From Chitinophaga tropicalis (GTDB taxonomy: Bacteria > Bacteroidota > Bacteroidia > Chitinophagales > Chitinophagaceae): a stretch of 64,000 bases of DNA. This document shows positions 34,330 to 43,091 of the stretch, one piece after another. The number at the start of each line of letters is the position of its first letter. Within the stretch, counting starts at the first letter, position 1. Location of the stretch: positions 124,001 to 188,000 of the forward strand of contig NZ_WRXN01000005.1 in NCBI RefSeq assembly GCF_009758205.1, read 5' to 3'. Under the pieces are notes generated by a model. The model worked only from the letters and a program-made list of their open reading frames with translations, had not been told where the DNA came from and ran no database searches. Both the position numbers and the translations under genes were made by a program.

Positions 34330-35523
34330 ATGACGAACCAAAGTACTCCTTCCAAATTCTTATCCCGAATTGCAGGTATTACGTCTATACCCACCCGGTA
34401 CATTTACATATTCTTTTTACTGATGGCAGCTGTGATCGGTGGCGTTTCCTGGTGCACTTCGCAGGATATGACACAGTATACCAGGTATAATAATTACGTA
34501 ATTTTCAAACACTCATTTTTTCACCTGATCCATAACCAGGATATTTACCAGCTTTTCCCGGCAGAGCATTATGATCTTTATAAATACAGCCCGACCTTTT
34601 CTCTTTTCATGGGACTTTTTGCGTGGATGCCGGACCTCCCGGGGCTGATCCTGTTCAGTTTGCTGAATATGATCGTTTTTGTACTGGCTATACGTCACCT
34701 GCCACTGGAAAAGAAGAGGCAGAACACATTACTTTTTTTCCTGGTGATAGAGACCCTGATCTCTCTTACCAGTTCACAGACAAATATCCTTATTACAGGT
34801 ATGCTGATCCTGGCCTGGCATTTCCTGGAAACGGACAAGCCCTGGTGGGCTGCCCTGATGATAGTGCTGACATTCTATATCAAGATATTCGGTATTGTGG
34901 CATTTGCGCTCTGCCTGCTTTATCCTTCCCGCTGGCGGGTAGCCGTTGCTGCTGTTTTCTGGACTATAGTAACCGGTTTGCTTCCCTTGGTGGTGATCTC
35001 TCCGGACCAGCTGATATTTCTTTATAAAAGCTGGGGGAACCTGCTTACCGCGGACCATGGCAACTCTACTGGTGTGTCTTTCTACGGATGGTTGTATACG
35101 TGGTTTGAGCTGAATATGCATAAACAGCTCTTTGTGCTGATAGGGGCAGCCTTGTTCTGCCTTCCGCTGCTGCGTTTTGCTGACTGGGCTAAACCGGTTT
35201 TCAGACTGAATATACTGGCTTCTGTATTGATCTGGGTAGTGATCTTCAATCATAAAGGGGAATCTCCTACCTATATAATAGCAATGACAGGTATTGCGAT
35301 CTGGTATTTTGTTCAGCCGCAGCAAACCACTGCCAACCTGGTGTTGCTGTTACTGGCGCTGGTATTTACTTCTTTTTCTTCTACAGATGTTATTACTCCT
35401 TACCGCATAGCAAGGCTGTATGTAGAGCCGTATGCAGTAAAAGCGGTATTCTGTTCTATCATCTGGTTTAAACTGATCTATGATCTGGCATCTGGCAGGA
35501 CGGTTAACCGATCACTTGCTTAA
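34330..35523 (+). CDS. GT87-type (DUF2029) membrane glycosyltransferase
   Basis: This 397-residue protein has about ten transmembrane helices and the features of polyprenyl-phosphate-mannose-dependent glycosyltransferases. Right after the first helix it carries NQDIYQLFPAEHYDLYKYSP, the typical extracytoplasmic loop with acidic residue and YxYSP motif. It likely transfers a sugar from a lipid carrier to a glycan or lipid at the outer face of the inner membrane. It has no glycan-cluster neighbours besides the divergent acyltransferase. The start at ATG 34330 leaves a 25-residue soluble lead before helix 1. The gene ends in a very long terminator hairpin. Confidence 0.8.
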   Translation: MTNQSTPSKFLSRIAGITSIPTRYIYIFFLLMAAVIGGVSWCTSQDMTQYTRYNNYVIFKHSFFHLIHNQDIYQLFPAEHYDLYKYSPTFSLFMGLFAWMPDLPGLILFSLLNMIVFVLAIRHLPLEKKRQNTLLFFLVIETLISLTSSQTNILITGMLILAWHFLETDKPWWAALMIVLTFYIKIFGIVAFALCLLYPSRWRVAVAAVFWTIVTGLLPLVVISPDQLIFLYKSWGNLLTADHGNSTGVSFYGWLYTWFELNMHKQLFVLIGAALFCLPLLRFADWAKPVFRLNILASVLIWVVIFNHKGESPTYIIAMTGIAIWYFVQPQQTTANLVLLLLALVFTSFSSTDVITPYRIARLYVEPYAVKAVFCSIIWFKLIYDLASGRTVNRSLA

Positions 35524-35535
35524 ATCTTTTACCGG

Positions 35536-35598
35536 CTGGCACACATAAAAAAAGTCGCATTCATCTGAGATGAATGCGACTTTTTTTATGTGTGCCAG
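35536..35598. terminator. Exceptionally long perfect hairpin between convergent genes
   Basis: A 30-bp perfect inverted repeat with a 3-nt loop (TGA at 35566-35568) fills the gap between the glycosyltransferase stop and the lysozyme stop. A7 and T7 runs inside the stem make it a bidirectional terminator. Confidence 0.85.
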
Positions 35599-35604
35599 AT
35601 ATTG

Positions 35605-36096
35605 TTATTCGAAGAACTCCAATTCGCCGGTCATATACATATAGGCTTCCGCTTTTCTTCTCCTGGTCAGTCCCTCCAGGACCTTACCTCCGGATACGTT
35701 CCATTTCAGGAATTCGACTACAACAACGGGATCTTTAGGGTTCTGTTTCACTACTTTCAGCAGGGTGCTATCTCCCAATCCTTCTGCGATACCATTATTA
35801 TTCATATCGCTTCCGGCGTTGTATGCAAAAGATACCAGGCTGTCAAACTGTTGTTGTTTCAGCTTAATGCCTTTGGTCAGTTTGTTCACGTCTGCCACGA
35901 AGCCTTTTGTGATTGCGCTAAAGAGTTCGTCAGCTCTTGCCTGGGTGATGGTTTCGCCTTTTTTAACCGGTTTGTCGTTTTCATAGTATGTATTGCCCCA
36001 TCCTATAGTCCAGACGCCTTTGCTGTCCTGGTAGGAAGTGAGGCGGCATTGTTCAAAATGTTTGATCAGTTTCTGACCTTTTTCGCTAAGTTCCAT
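35605..36096 (-). CDS. GH24 lysozyme (T4-lysozyme-like), no signal peptide
   Basis: This 163-residue enzyme cuts the MurNAc-GlcNAc bond in peptidoglycan. The catalytic triad of T4 lysozyme is present with exact spacing: Glu15, Asp24 and Thr30 in FEQCRLTSYQDSKGVWTIGW. Further family marks are FDSLVSFAYNAGS and GLTRRRKAEAYMYMTG near the end. There is no signal peptide or membrane helix, as in phage endolysins that need a holin and in some T6SS or contractile-injection cargo. No phage gene or holin is beside it. It may be a domesticated endolysin or an effector without a carrier domain. Upstream lies the repeat-bearing spacer. Confidence 0.92.
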   Translation of the reverse strand: MELSEKGQKLIKHFEQCRLTSYQDSKGVWTIGWGNTYYENDKPVKKGETITQARADELFSAITKGFVADVNKLTKGIKLKQQQFDSLVSFAYNAGSDMNNNGIAEGLGDSTLLKVVKQNPKDPVVVVEFLKWNVSGGKVLEGLTRRRKAEAYMYMTGELEFFE

Positions 36097-36751
36097 AAGG
36101 TTAAAATGCTGTTGGGACTAAAGATATTAAAAATTAACGATATACATTAATTTTCACTTTATGGTTTATCAGTTTAAATTTTTGAGTAGAAGTTGAAAAG
36201 ATTGCTCAAAAAACATTCATGAACATGGTTCACAAAGGAGGATGAAAATCTTAATACCAGCAGAAGAACATTCTATTAACACCAAATTGTAAACTTCAAA
36301 CAGGATCATCTGACAGAAGTGTAAACCTATATCAGGACTATACCGTGGCGCTAAAGTGGTACCGCAATACATACACTAAACATGCTTAAGACATGCTTGA
36401 AACATGCTTGAAACATACTTGAAACATACTTGAAAGGTGGAGTTGAGGGGAAGTATCTGCACAGAAAGCATTCATGAACCAGGTTGAAAAGGAGGGAATT
36501 CCGGTAAAAATCATTGTGCTGAGCAATCAGAATAAGAAATTGATTTTCAATCATTGATAACTATTTTCAGAAAAACAGGGTTCATCTTCGGCAAAACTCC
36601 TTTTTTGAGAGACAAGAAGAATATTTTTCTTTTTTTAAGTTTTTTGTAACTCTTTTTTAGTAGACTTGTATTATAAATATAAACAGGGACAATCATTTAC
36701 TACCCCCAATTACTTGTGTTCATTTTGGTCTGACCCCTTATTCTCTGTACT
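36097..36751. other. 655-bp gene-free region with direct and tandem repeats
   Basis: This A+T-rich spacer between the divergent lysozyme and histidine kinase genes has no convincing gene. It holds two ~28-bp direct repeats (36214-36241 and 36470-36496, sharing CATTCATGAAC, GGTT and AAAGGAGG), with an 11-bp tandem array between them. The promoter of the kinase gene must lie at its right end, but no clear -7 box is seen. Confidence 0.6.
36378..36432. repeat. Five tandem 11-bp repeats (AAACATGCTTG type)
   Basis: Five direct units start at 36378, 36389, 36400, 36411 and 36422. Units 2-4 differ by at most two bases; units 4 and 5 are identical (AAACATACTTG). The 11-bp period is close to one helical turn, so all copies face the same side of the DNA. 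Confidence 0.85.
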
Positions 36752-37549
36752 ATGAGCAATAATCTGTTCGTGCAAGCTGCGCCCCTCATCTGTACCTGGT
36801 GTCTGATGGCACTTATTGCTGTTTTGTTTTTACGTCTGAATAATTTCCGGAAAAAGTATGCAGCCCTTATGTTGCAGCTTCGCCGGCAACAGGCCCTGAT
36901 GTATAGCCAGGAACTGGATATACAGGAAGCAGAGCGAAAGCGTATAGCGGAAGACATACATGATGAAATAGGTGGTAATCTTGCCGCTATCCGCGTTAAC
37001 CTGCAGCATCTGCATTATTCGGATACGTTATATGAGCAAAAGACCTCTACCCTGCTGCAACTGATAGATCAGACCAGCCAGAATGTAAGGAGAGCTACGC
37101 ATAATCTTATTCCTCCCCTGTTTGACGATACTCCCCTGACGGATATACTGGAATCCCTTTTTCACTCGCTCGATTCTTCCGGTGTTCTTTTCCATTTCTG
37201 TTCCAATACCTATAAGCCATATTTCAATTCCCGGCAGGAGCTGGTCCTGTACAGGATCATCATGGAGCTTACCAACAACATTATCCGGCATGCCCATGCT
37301 TCTGCCGCTACTGTGCAGTTGCTTTATTATCCTTCTTACCTGGAAGTACTGGTAGAGGATGATGGCGTTGGCTTCCCGTCCACCACCCTTTGCCAGGGCA
37401 TTGGTTTACGGAATGTATACGCCCGTACTGCAGCCCTGGGAGGCAAGGTGCATATAGATACGGGAAAAACCGGCACTACCTTTATTATACAGGTCCCAAT
37501 AACTCCGCAATATGAATATTCCTGCCCTGATCAGCATCGTTCTGGCTGA
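36752..37549 (+). CDS. Sensor histidine kinase, NarL-partner type
   Basis: The 265-residue kinase has a single N-terminal transmembrane helix (about 11-28), a short coiled coil, and a HisKA_3 dimerisation domain with the phospho-acceptor His70 in RKRIAEDIHDEIGGNLAA. The HATPase domain follows (about 165-260), with the N box MELTNNIIRHAHAS, DDGVGF and GTTFIIQVPI. It has almost no periplasmic part, so it should sense something in or near the membrane or cytoplasm. Its 3' end overlaps the response-regulator gene by 38 bp, so the two are translated from one message and form a cognate pair. Confidence 0.93.
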   Translation: MSNNLFVQAAPLICTWCLMALIAVLFLRLNNFRKKYAALMLQLRRQQALMYSQELDIQEAERKRIAEDIHDEIGGNLAAIRVNLQHLHYSDTLYEQKTSTLLQLIDQTSQNVRRATHNLIPPLFDDTPLTDILESLFHSLDSSGVLFHFCSNTYKPYFNSRQELVLYRIIMELTNNIIRHAHASAATVQLLYYPSYLEVLVEDDGVGFPSTTLCQGIGLRNVYARTAALGGKVHIDTGKTGTTFIIQVPITPQYEYSCPDQHRSG

Positions 37550-38138
37550 CGACCATGTCCTCTTTACAGACGGTATCTGTTCGCTTCTCAGCGGAGAGCC
37601 ACATATCCGGATAGTGGGCTCTGCCAGGGACGGGCATATGCTGATGGAACTGCTTCCTGGCGTCCGGCCGGATGTGGTAATGCTGGATATTAATATGCCT
37701 TTTATCAACGGACTGGAAGCTACACGTCAGATCAGGCAATTTTACCCTGATATACGGATCGTGGTGCTATCGAGTTACCGGGATATTCACCTTATTGACC
37801 AGGCGAGGGTTAACGGCGCAAATGGTTACCTGGCAAAGAACTGCAGCAAAACGGAGCTTATAAGGACGATAGAGCTGGTAGCTGCCGGTCAATCCTGCTT
37901 TCCGGCTGGCCATACACCGGCCGGGAACAATACTTCTGTTCTGAAGCCATACAATCTTACCCGCCGGGAGACGGAGATACTGCAATTGATTAACCGCCAG
38001 TACACCAATCAGCAGATAGCTGATAGCCTGTTTCTTAGTATTTATACTATAGAAACCCATCGTAAGAATATTATGCAGAAACTCCGGCTCAGATCTCCTG
38101 TAGCTCTTACCCGCTTTTTACTTGAAAACGGCCTCTAG
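37512..38138 (+). CDS. LuxR/NarL-family response regulator
   Basis: This 208-residue regulator has a receiver domain (1-125), with the acidic pair in VLADDHVLFTDG (Asp13, Asp14) and the phospho-acceptor Asp59 in VVMLDINMPFING. A LuxR-type helix-turn-helix fills the C-terminus (about 145-208, TRREtEILQLI, then YTIETHRKNIMQKL). ATG 37512 is inside the kinase gene (38-bp overlap) and gives the standard receiver start. It should be phosphorylated by the kinase upstream and switch on or off unknown targets. Confidence 0.93.
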   Translation: MNIPALISIVLADDHVLFTDGICSLLSGEPHIRIVGSARDGHMLMELLPGVRPDVVMLDINMPFINGLEATRQIRQFYPDIRIVVLSSYRDIHLIDQARVNGANGYLAKNCSKTELIRTIELVAAGQSCFPAGHTPAGNNTSVLKPYNLTRRETEILQLINRQYTNQQIADSLFLSIYTIETHRKNIMQKLRLRSPVALTRFLLENGL

Positions 38139-38193
38139 TATACCGGTAGCAACAACCTTCCATGCCATTCTGTCATTTTCGAATTTTATTGCT

Positions 38194-38201
38194 TAGTTTT
38201 G
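38194..38201 (+). promoter_or_regulatory. -7 promoter element for miaB
   Basis: TAGTTTTG fits the TAnnTTTG consensus and lies 24 bp before ATG 38226. A matching TTG at -33 is not seen. Confidence 0.4.
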
Positions 38202-38225
38202 CTTTCCTAAAATTACTTGCATAGG

Positions 38226-39647
38226 ATGTTGGAACAGGTTACAAAAGTGCATGACGAAAGTCGCCAGGGTGAGGCATACGCACCCGTGGCAGAGGAAACC
38301 CGGACTTATACTAAAAAATTCTACATAGAGAGCTACGGTTGCCAGATGAACTTCAACGACAGTGAGATTGTAGCTTCGATCCTTAAAGAAGAAGGTTTTG
38401 GACCGACCCGCAATGTGGAAGAGGCCAGCCTTGTGCTGCTGAATACCTGTTCTATCCGGGAAAAAGCGGAAGCGACCGTACGCAAACGCCTGACAGAGTT
38501 CCGTAAAATAAAACAGCGTAACCCGGAGCTCCTGGTAGGGGTGCTGGGCTGTATGGCAGAAAGGCTGAAATCCAAACTGATAGAAGAGGAAAAGCTGGTG
38601 GACATGGTTGTAGGCCCTGATGCTTACCGTACCCTGCCTGCTCTTATAGAAGAAGCTGAAACCGGCCAGAAGACAGTGAATGTGCTGCTTAGCCGGGAAG
38701 AGACTTATGGAGACATTAATCCCGTACGACTGGACAGCAATGGTGTGACAGCCTTTGTATCCATCATGCGCGGTTGCAATAACATGTGTTCCTTCTGCGT
38801 TGTACCCTTTACCCGGGGCCGCGAGCGCAGCAGGGATGTGGCGTCAATTATACAGGAAGCAACAGACCTTTTCAACAGGGGCTATCGCGAAGTAACACTG
38901 CTGGGCCAGAATGTTGACTCTTACTACTGGGTGAACCCGGTCAATGCCGCTGAAGAGATCACTTTTGCCCGGTTGCTGGAAAAAGTAGCGCAGATCAGCC
39001 CTCTCCTGAGAGTACGCTTCAGTACTTCCCATCCAAAAGATATCACGGATGATGTGCTCTTTACCATGGCCAGGTATGAGAATATCTGCAAGTATATACA
39101 CCTGCCTGTTCAAAGTGGCAGCACCCGTATACTTCAGCTTATGAACCGTACATACACCAGGGAATGGTATATAAAGAAAGTTGACCGTATCCGCGAAATA
39201 CTGCCGGACTGCGCCCTTTCTACAGACGTGATAACCGGCTTCTGCACAGAGACGGAAGAAGACCACCAGGATACGCTCAGCGTTATGGAATACGCCAGGT
39301 ATGACCTGGCTTATATGTTCTTCTACTCTGAACGCCCGGGCACACTGGCTGCCCGCCGCTACCAGGACGATGTGCCTGAAGAGGTGAAAAAGCGCAGGCT
39401 GGCAGAAGTAGTAGAACTGCATCGTGGTCATTCACTCCAAAGCATGCAGCGGGATGTGGGAAAAACCTTTAAAGTACTGGTAGAAGGTACCTCCAAGCGT
39501 TCTGAAGAACATCTTTTTGGCAGGACCGACCAGAACAAGGTATTGATCTTCCCCAAAGAGGATCACCGTAAGGGAGAATATGTATGGGTAAAGGTTGACG
39601 ACTGTACCGCCGGAACATTATTAGGCACTGCGACAGGGAAAGCTTAG
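38226..39647 (+). CDS. miaB: tRNA-2-methylthio-N6-isopentenyladenosine synthase MiaB
   Basis: This radical-SAM enzyme adds a methylthio group to i6A37 in tRNAs that read UNN codons. From ATG 38226 it has 473 residues; a TTG three codons upstream is less likely. The N-terminal domain binds one [4Fe-4S] cluster with Cys39 (ESYGCQMN), Cys75 (LNTCSIRE) and Cys109 (VLGCMAERL). The radical-SAM core has CxxxCxxC at Cys184, 188 and 191 ([17 protein letters not shown]). A TRAM domain (about 405-465) ends it. It is followed by the sigma-54 activator gene after 62 bp. Confidence 0.96.
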   Translation: MLEQVTKVHDESRQGEAYAPVAEETRTYTKKFYIESYGCQMNFNDSEIVASILKEEGFGPTRNVEEASLVLLNTCSIREKAEATVRKRLTEFRKIKQRNPELLVGVLGCMAERLKSKLIEEEKLVDMVVGPDAYRTLPALIEEAETGQKTVNVLLSREETYGDINPVRLDSNGVTAFVSIMRGCNNMCSFCVVPFTRGRERSRDVASIIQEATDLFNRGYREVTLLGQNVDSYYWVNPVNAAEEITFARLLEKVAQISPLLRVRFSTSHPKDITDDVLFTMARYENICKYIHLPVQSGSTRILQLMNRTYTREWYIKKVDRIREILPDCALSTDVITGFCTETEEDHQDTLSVMEYARYDLAYMFFYSERPGTLAARRYQDDVPEEVKKRRLAEVVELHRGHSLQSMQRDVGKTFKVLVEGTSKRSEEHLFGRTDQNKVLIFPKEDHRKGEYVWVKVDDCTAGTLLGTATGKA

Positions 39648-39709
39648 AAGATAAATTAATTGGATCACAACACCTTTTGTCCCCGCCGGCAAAAGGGTAA
39701 ATTGAGGAT

Positions 39710-40963
39710 ATGGATAACATACAGTCCATTAAAAACAGGTTTGGCATTATAGGAAACTCGCCTGCATTGAATTATGCCTTGCAGGTAGCGGCACAGGTGT
39801 CTAATACAGATCTTACTGTGCTGATCGTGGGTGAAAGCGGCGTAGGTAAAGAAGTATTCTCCAATATCATCCATTCACTCAGTGCCCGTAAACACAACCC
39901 GTTCATTGCCGTTAACTGCGGCGCTATTCCTGAAGGGACTATCGACTCGGAGCTCTTCGGACATGAAAAAGGCTCTTTCACAGGAGCTGTAGACAGCCGT
40001 AAAGGTTATTTTGAGACCGTCAATGGCGGCACCATTTTCCTGGACGAGATCGGTGAAATGCCTCTTGGTACCCAGGCCCGTCTGCTTCGTGTACTGGAAA
40101 CAGGCGAGTTTATACGTGTTGGTTCTTCCAAAGTGCAGAAAACGGATGTGCGTGTTATCACGGCTACCAACCGTGATCTGCTGGACCATACCCAGCAGGG
40201 AAAGTTCCGTGAGGACCTTTACTACCGTCTTAATACTGTACCTATCAGGGTGCCCTCTCTGAGGGACAGGAAAGAGGATATTCCCCTGCTTTTCCGTAAA
40301 TTCTGCCTGGATTTTGCCGAACGTTATAAAGCAACTTCCATCCAGCTGGACGATGAGGCACGTGAGATGCTGGTCAATTACCCTTGGAGAGGTAATGTGC
40401 GTGAGCTGAAGAACATGGCTGAACAGATATCAGTGCTTTCCAATGATAAACTGGTTACGGCTGTTGAACTAAGGCGCTTTCTGCCGGAGGTACCGGAACC
40501 TTCCCGCCTGCCTATGCTGGCAGCGCCGCAAGCTAAGTCCAATGGTGATTTTGCCAGTGAGAGGGATATCCTTTACAAGCTTTTCTTTGACATGAAGAAG
40601 GATGTGACGGAACTGAAAAAAATGTTCTTTGATATTCTTCAGAATCCAAGCCTTGCCACACACCACAGTAATTCCTTCCAGGAGGGACCTGTGCTGCACA
40701 GCTTCCATCCGCAACCGGAAGTGGCCACTGCTCCCGGCCCTACCACTATTTCTTCGCCGCAGCCTATCATCCTTCAGGATACACATAAGATAGACCACCA
40801 TGAAGAAGTAGAGGAAACGCTTTCTATAGCCGACAAGGAGAAGGAGCTGATCGTAAAAGCCCTTAAAAAGCATAAAGGTAAAAGGAAAGATGCCGCGCTG
40901 GACCTGGGTATTTCCGAAAGGACCCTGTACAGGAAACTGAAAGAATACAACATTAACGAATAG
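39710..40963 (+). CDS. Sigma-54-dependent AAA+ transcriptional activator without receiver
   Basis: The 417-residue activator starts directly with its AAA+ domain (about 10-245): Walker A GESGVGKE (41-48), the sigma-54 contact loop GSFTGA (88-93, Ser for the usual Ala), Walker B GGTIFLDEIGEM (Asp112, Glu113), and the arginine-finger region. A Pro/Ser-rich linker follows, and a Fis-type helix-turn-helix closes it (KHKGKRKDAALDLGISERTL). With no receiver or sensor domain, its activity must be set by level or partner proteins, as for PspF. It is followed by lptE after 8 bp, so it sits in an envelope-biogenesis operon in this lineage. Confidence 0.92.
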   Translation: MDNIQSIKNRFGIIGNSPALNYALQVAAQVSNTDLTVLIVGESGVGKEVFSNIIHSLSARKHNPFIAVNCGAIPEGTIDSELFGHEKGSFTGAVDSRKGYFETVNGGTIFLDEIGEMPLGTQARLLRVLETGEFIRVGSSKVQKTDVRVITATNRDLLDHTQQGKFREDLYYRLNTVPIRVPSLRDRKEDIPLLFRKFCLDFAERYKATSIQLDDEAREMLVNYPWRGNVRELKNMAEQISVLSNDKLVTAVELRRFLPEVPEPSRLPMLAAPQAKSNGDFASERDILYKLFFDMKKDVTELKKMFFDILQNPSLATHHSNSFQEGPVLHSFHPQPEVATAPGPTTISSPQPIILQDTHKIDHHEEVEETLSIADKEKELIVKALKKHKGKRKDAALDLGISERTLYRKLKEYNINE

Positions 40964-40971
40964 AAGCTATT

Positions 40972-41484
40972 ATGAAATTACTCAAAGGGATTGCCGCGCT
41001 GGGACTGCTGCTGGCTTTTGGAGGCTGCTCTGTTAAGTATTCGGCTACCGGCGCCAGTATAGACCAGGGCGCAAAAACGGTGAATGTGCGTTTTATTGAG
41101 AACAGGGCGCCCATCAACAACCCTACCCTGAGCCAGAACCTTACGGAAAGGCTCCGTAATAAAGTACAGTCGCAGACCAAGCTGGTGCAGATAAATGAAG
41201 ACGGGGCTGATTATGAGTTTAAAGGTAATATCACAGGATACTCTTTCAGTAATGCTGCTGTTACCAATGTGGACAAGGCTGCTACATCCAGGCTTACGGT
41301 TACTATTAATATCACTTTTGTAAAAAGGATAGGCGATAAAAAGGGTTATACACAGGCATTTACCCGCTCGGCCGATTTCAATGCGTCACAGTTGCCCAGC
41401 GCTGTAGAAAATGGCCTGCTGGAAAACAATATTCTCCCCCAGATCGTGGACGATATTTTCAACAAAGCGTTTGCTAACTGGTAA
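40972..41484 (+). CDS. lptE: LptE-family LPS-assembly lipoprotein
   Basis: The 170-residue lipoprotein has a signal peptide ending LLLAFGGC (Cys19 lipidated). The body has the LptE pattern of Bacteroidota: VNVRFIENRAPINNPTLS, a helix TERLRNKVQSQTKLVQI, and beta strands from DYEFKGNITGYSF to SRLTVTINITFVKR. In the LPS export machine LptE plugs the LptD barrel in the outer membrane. Gene order (sigma-54 activator, lptE, Ala-Pro-rich protein, secG) is typical in Bacteroidota, which supports the call. Confidence 0.82.
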   Translation: MKLLKGIAALGLLLAFGGCSVKYSATGASIDQGAKTVNVRFIENRAPINNPTLSQNLTERLRNKVQSQTKLVQINEDGADYEFKGNITGYSFSNAAVTNVDKAATSRLTVTINITFVKRIGDKKGYTQAFTRSADFNASQLPSAVENGLLENNILPQIVDDIFNKAFANW

Positions 41485-41533
41485 GTATTACAAAAAGTTT
41501 CGTATTTAATTTTTTTTCATACTTTAGCAGAAT

Positions 41534-42670
41534 ATGACCGCAAACAGGATCATCCAGCATATTTTCCAACAACCTGATATTAAGCAGGTTGATGAATCCG
41601 CTATAGACCGGCTGGTATCTGCATATCCCTATTTTACGGCTGCCCGCCTTCTGCTGGCCCGTAAACAGTACAGCACGCAACGCAACCTGCTGGCGCCGGG
41701 GGTAAAAAAGGCCCAGCAGTATAGCACTAATATGCACTATTTCTTCCGCTTTGTAACAACAGACGAAAAAAGCCTGGCAGAAGCGGTGGCCGTACCGGCC
41801 CCTGTTCCTGTTCCGGCAGAAGAGACCAATACTATAATAACAGCAGAAGAGAAAGTGACAGAGACCACATCAGTAGCAGCGCCGGTACAAGAAACACCGG
41901 CATCGATCACCGTAGTGCCTGCAGCGCAACAAACTACATACACCTTTCACCAGCCCGCAGAAACAACGCCGGCGCCGGTTGAAATTCCTGCTGTTTCCAC
42001 ACCGGTGGCAGCTGTACCTGTTACTGATGAACAAATTTCAGCAGCTCCTGTTGTTACTGAACAGGCTGCGTCACAGGAAGTTGTAGCAACGGCTGCAACT
42101 GTTACTGAACAAGTAACGGCGCCACAGGAAGTTGTGGCTGCTACTGTACCTGTTACTGAACAGGAAACTGCTGCGTCTGCCGCTGAGACGGAGGATGCAG
42201 ACCCTATTAAGATTTTCCCGCTTGAAATACCGGAAGCCGACAATACGCTTACCTTCCAACCACTCTATACCGATGACTATTTCGCTTACAAGCGATTGAA
42301 GGAACCTGAAAATGCAGAACATATGAGTGAAAGAGGAGAAGCAGAAATGAAGAGCTTCACATCCTGGCTGAAGGATATGAAACGCAGCTTCGCGGAAAAG
42401 GCGGGCAGGGAATGGTATCATCAGCAGCTGCACCGCAGCTATGAGGATATTGACCCCGGAGTTTCGGAAACGGTAGAGAAGATGGCAATGGAATCCATCA
42501 CCCTTAATGATGACATCGTTTCTGAGACCCTGGCAGAGATCTGGGCGCGTCAGCACCAGTATCAGACAGCCATACATATATACCAAAAATTAAGTTTGCT
42601 TAATCCCAACAAAAGCGCTTATTTTGCGCAAAAGATCAAAGAACTTCAGTTACTAACAGAAAAAAATTAA
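41534..42670 (+). CDS. Ala/Pro/Val-rich linker protein with C-terminal TPR-like helices
   Basis: This 378-residue protein has a folded N-terminal part (1-75, SAIDRLVSAYPYFTAARLLL), a long low-complexity middle (about 80-215) and a helical C-terminus. The middle repeats short phrases such as PVTEQ, VVTEQ and QEVVA; the DNA of these copies is related but diverged. The end, LAEIWARQHQYQTAIHIYQK and the following LNPNKSAYFAQKIKELQLL, reads like a TPR hairpin. No signal peptide is present. Proteins of this size and place between lptE and secG are usual in Bacteroidota, but their function is not known. Confidence 0.7.
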   Translation: MTANRIIQHIFQQPDIKQVDESAIDRLVSAYPYFTAARLLLARKQYSTQRNLLAPGVKKAQQYSTNMHYFFRFVTTDEKSLAEAVAVPAPVPVPAEETNTIITAEEKVTETTSVAAPVQETPASITVVPAAQQTTYTFHQPAETTPAPVEIPAVSTPVAAVPVTDEQISAAPVVTEQAASQEVVATAATVTEQVTAPQEVVAATVPVTEQETAASAAETEDADPIKIFPLEIPEADNTLTFQPLYTDDYFAYKRLKEPENAEHMSERGEAEMKSFTSWLKDMKRSFAEKAGREWYHQQLHRSYEDIDPGVSETVEKMAMESITLNDDIVSETLAEIWARQHQYQTAIHIYQKLSLLNPNKSAYFAQKIKELQLLTEKN

Positions 42671-42680
42671 CGGATATATT

Positions 42681-43025
42681 ATGTTATTGATTTTCGGCAT
42701 TTTAATCATCCTGGCCTGCATATTGTTAGGCTTTTTTGTACTGGTACAGAACCCCAAAGGTGGTGGTTTATCCGGTACGCTGGGTGGGTTTGGTAACCAG
42801 GTGATGGGTGTCCGCCAGACTACAGACGTACTTGAAAAAGGTACCTGGGTCCTGTCTGCGATCATTGCTGTACTTTGCCTGACCTCTTCTATGTTTATCA
42901 GCAAAGGTGTACCTCAGGAAACCAAAAAGGCGATCATGGAAACACATGCAACGGCTCCGGCGTCAACAACTCCGGCAGCGCCTGCACCAACAACTCCTGC
43001 GCCAGCTCCTGCACCTAAACCATAA
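42681..43025 (+). CDS. secG: Preprotein translocase subunit SecG
   Basis: SecG assists the SecYE channel in moving proteins through the inner membrane. The 114-residue protein has two transmembrane helices (about 2-22 and 53-72) and the family signature VLVQNPKGGGLSGTLGG between them. The C-terminus is an Ala/Pro/Thr-rich tail (about 85-114) that is long for SecG but frequent in Bacteroidota. It lies 10 bp after the preceding gene, so it is the last gene of the operon. A terminator follows. Confidence 0.95.
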   Translation: MLLIFGILIILACILLGFFVLVQNPKGGGLSGTLGGFGNQVMGVRQTTDVLEKGTWVLSAIIAVLCLTSSMFISKGVPQETKKAIMETHATAPASTTPAAPAPTTPAPAPAPKP

Positions 43026-43048
43026 TGCAGTCTTGAAAGCTATTTCAG

Positions 43049-43076
43049 AACCTCGCTGTTAAAAGCGGGGTTTTTT
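43049..43076 (+). terminator. Terminator after secG
   Basis: AACCTCGCT pairs with AGCGGGGTT (one G-T) over a 6-nt loop, then a T-run. Confidence 0.8.
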
Positions 43077-43091
43077 ATTAGATACCATCCT

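Noticed and set aside
36378-36432. CRISPR array
   Set aside because: Units are 11 bp, directly adjacent, with no spacers and no cas genes.
36351-36554. 67-residue minus-strand frame over the 11-bp repeats
   Set aside because: Its sequence comes from the tandem repeat and simple A+T-rich DNA; no conserved features.
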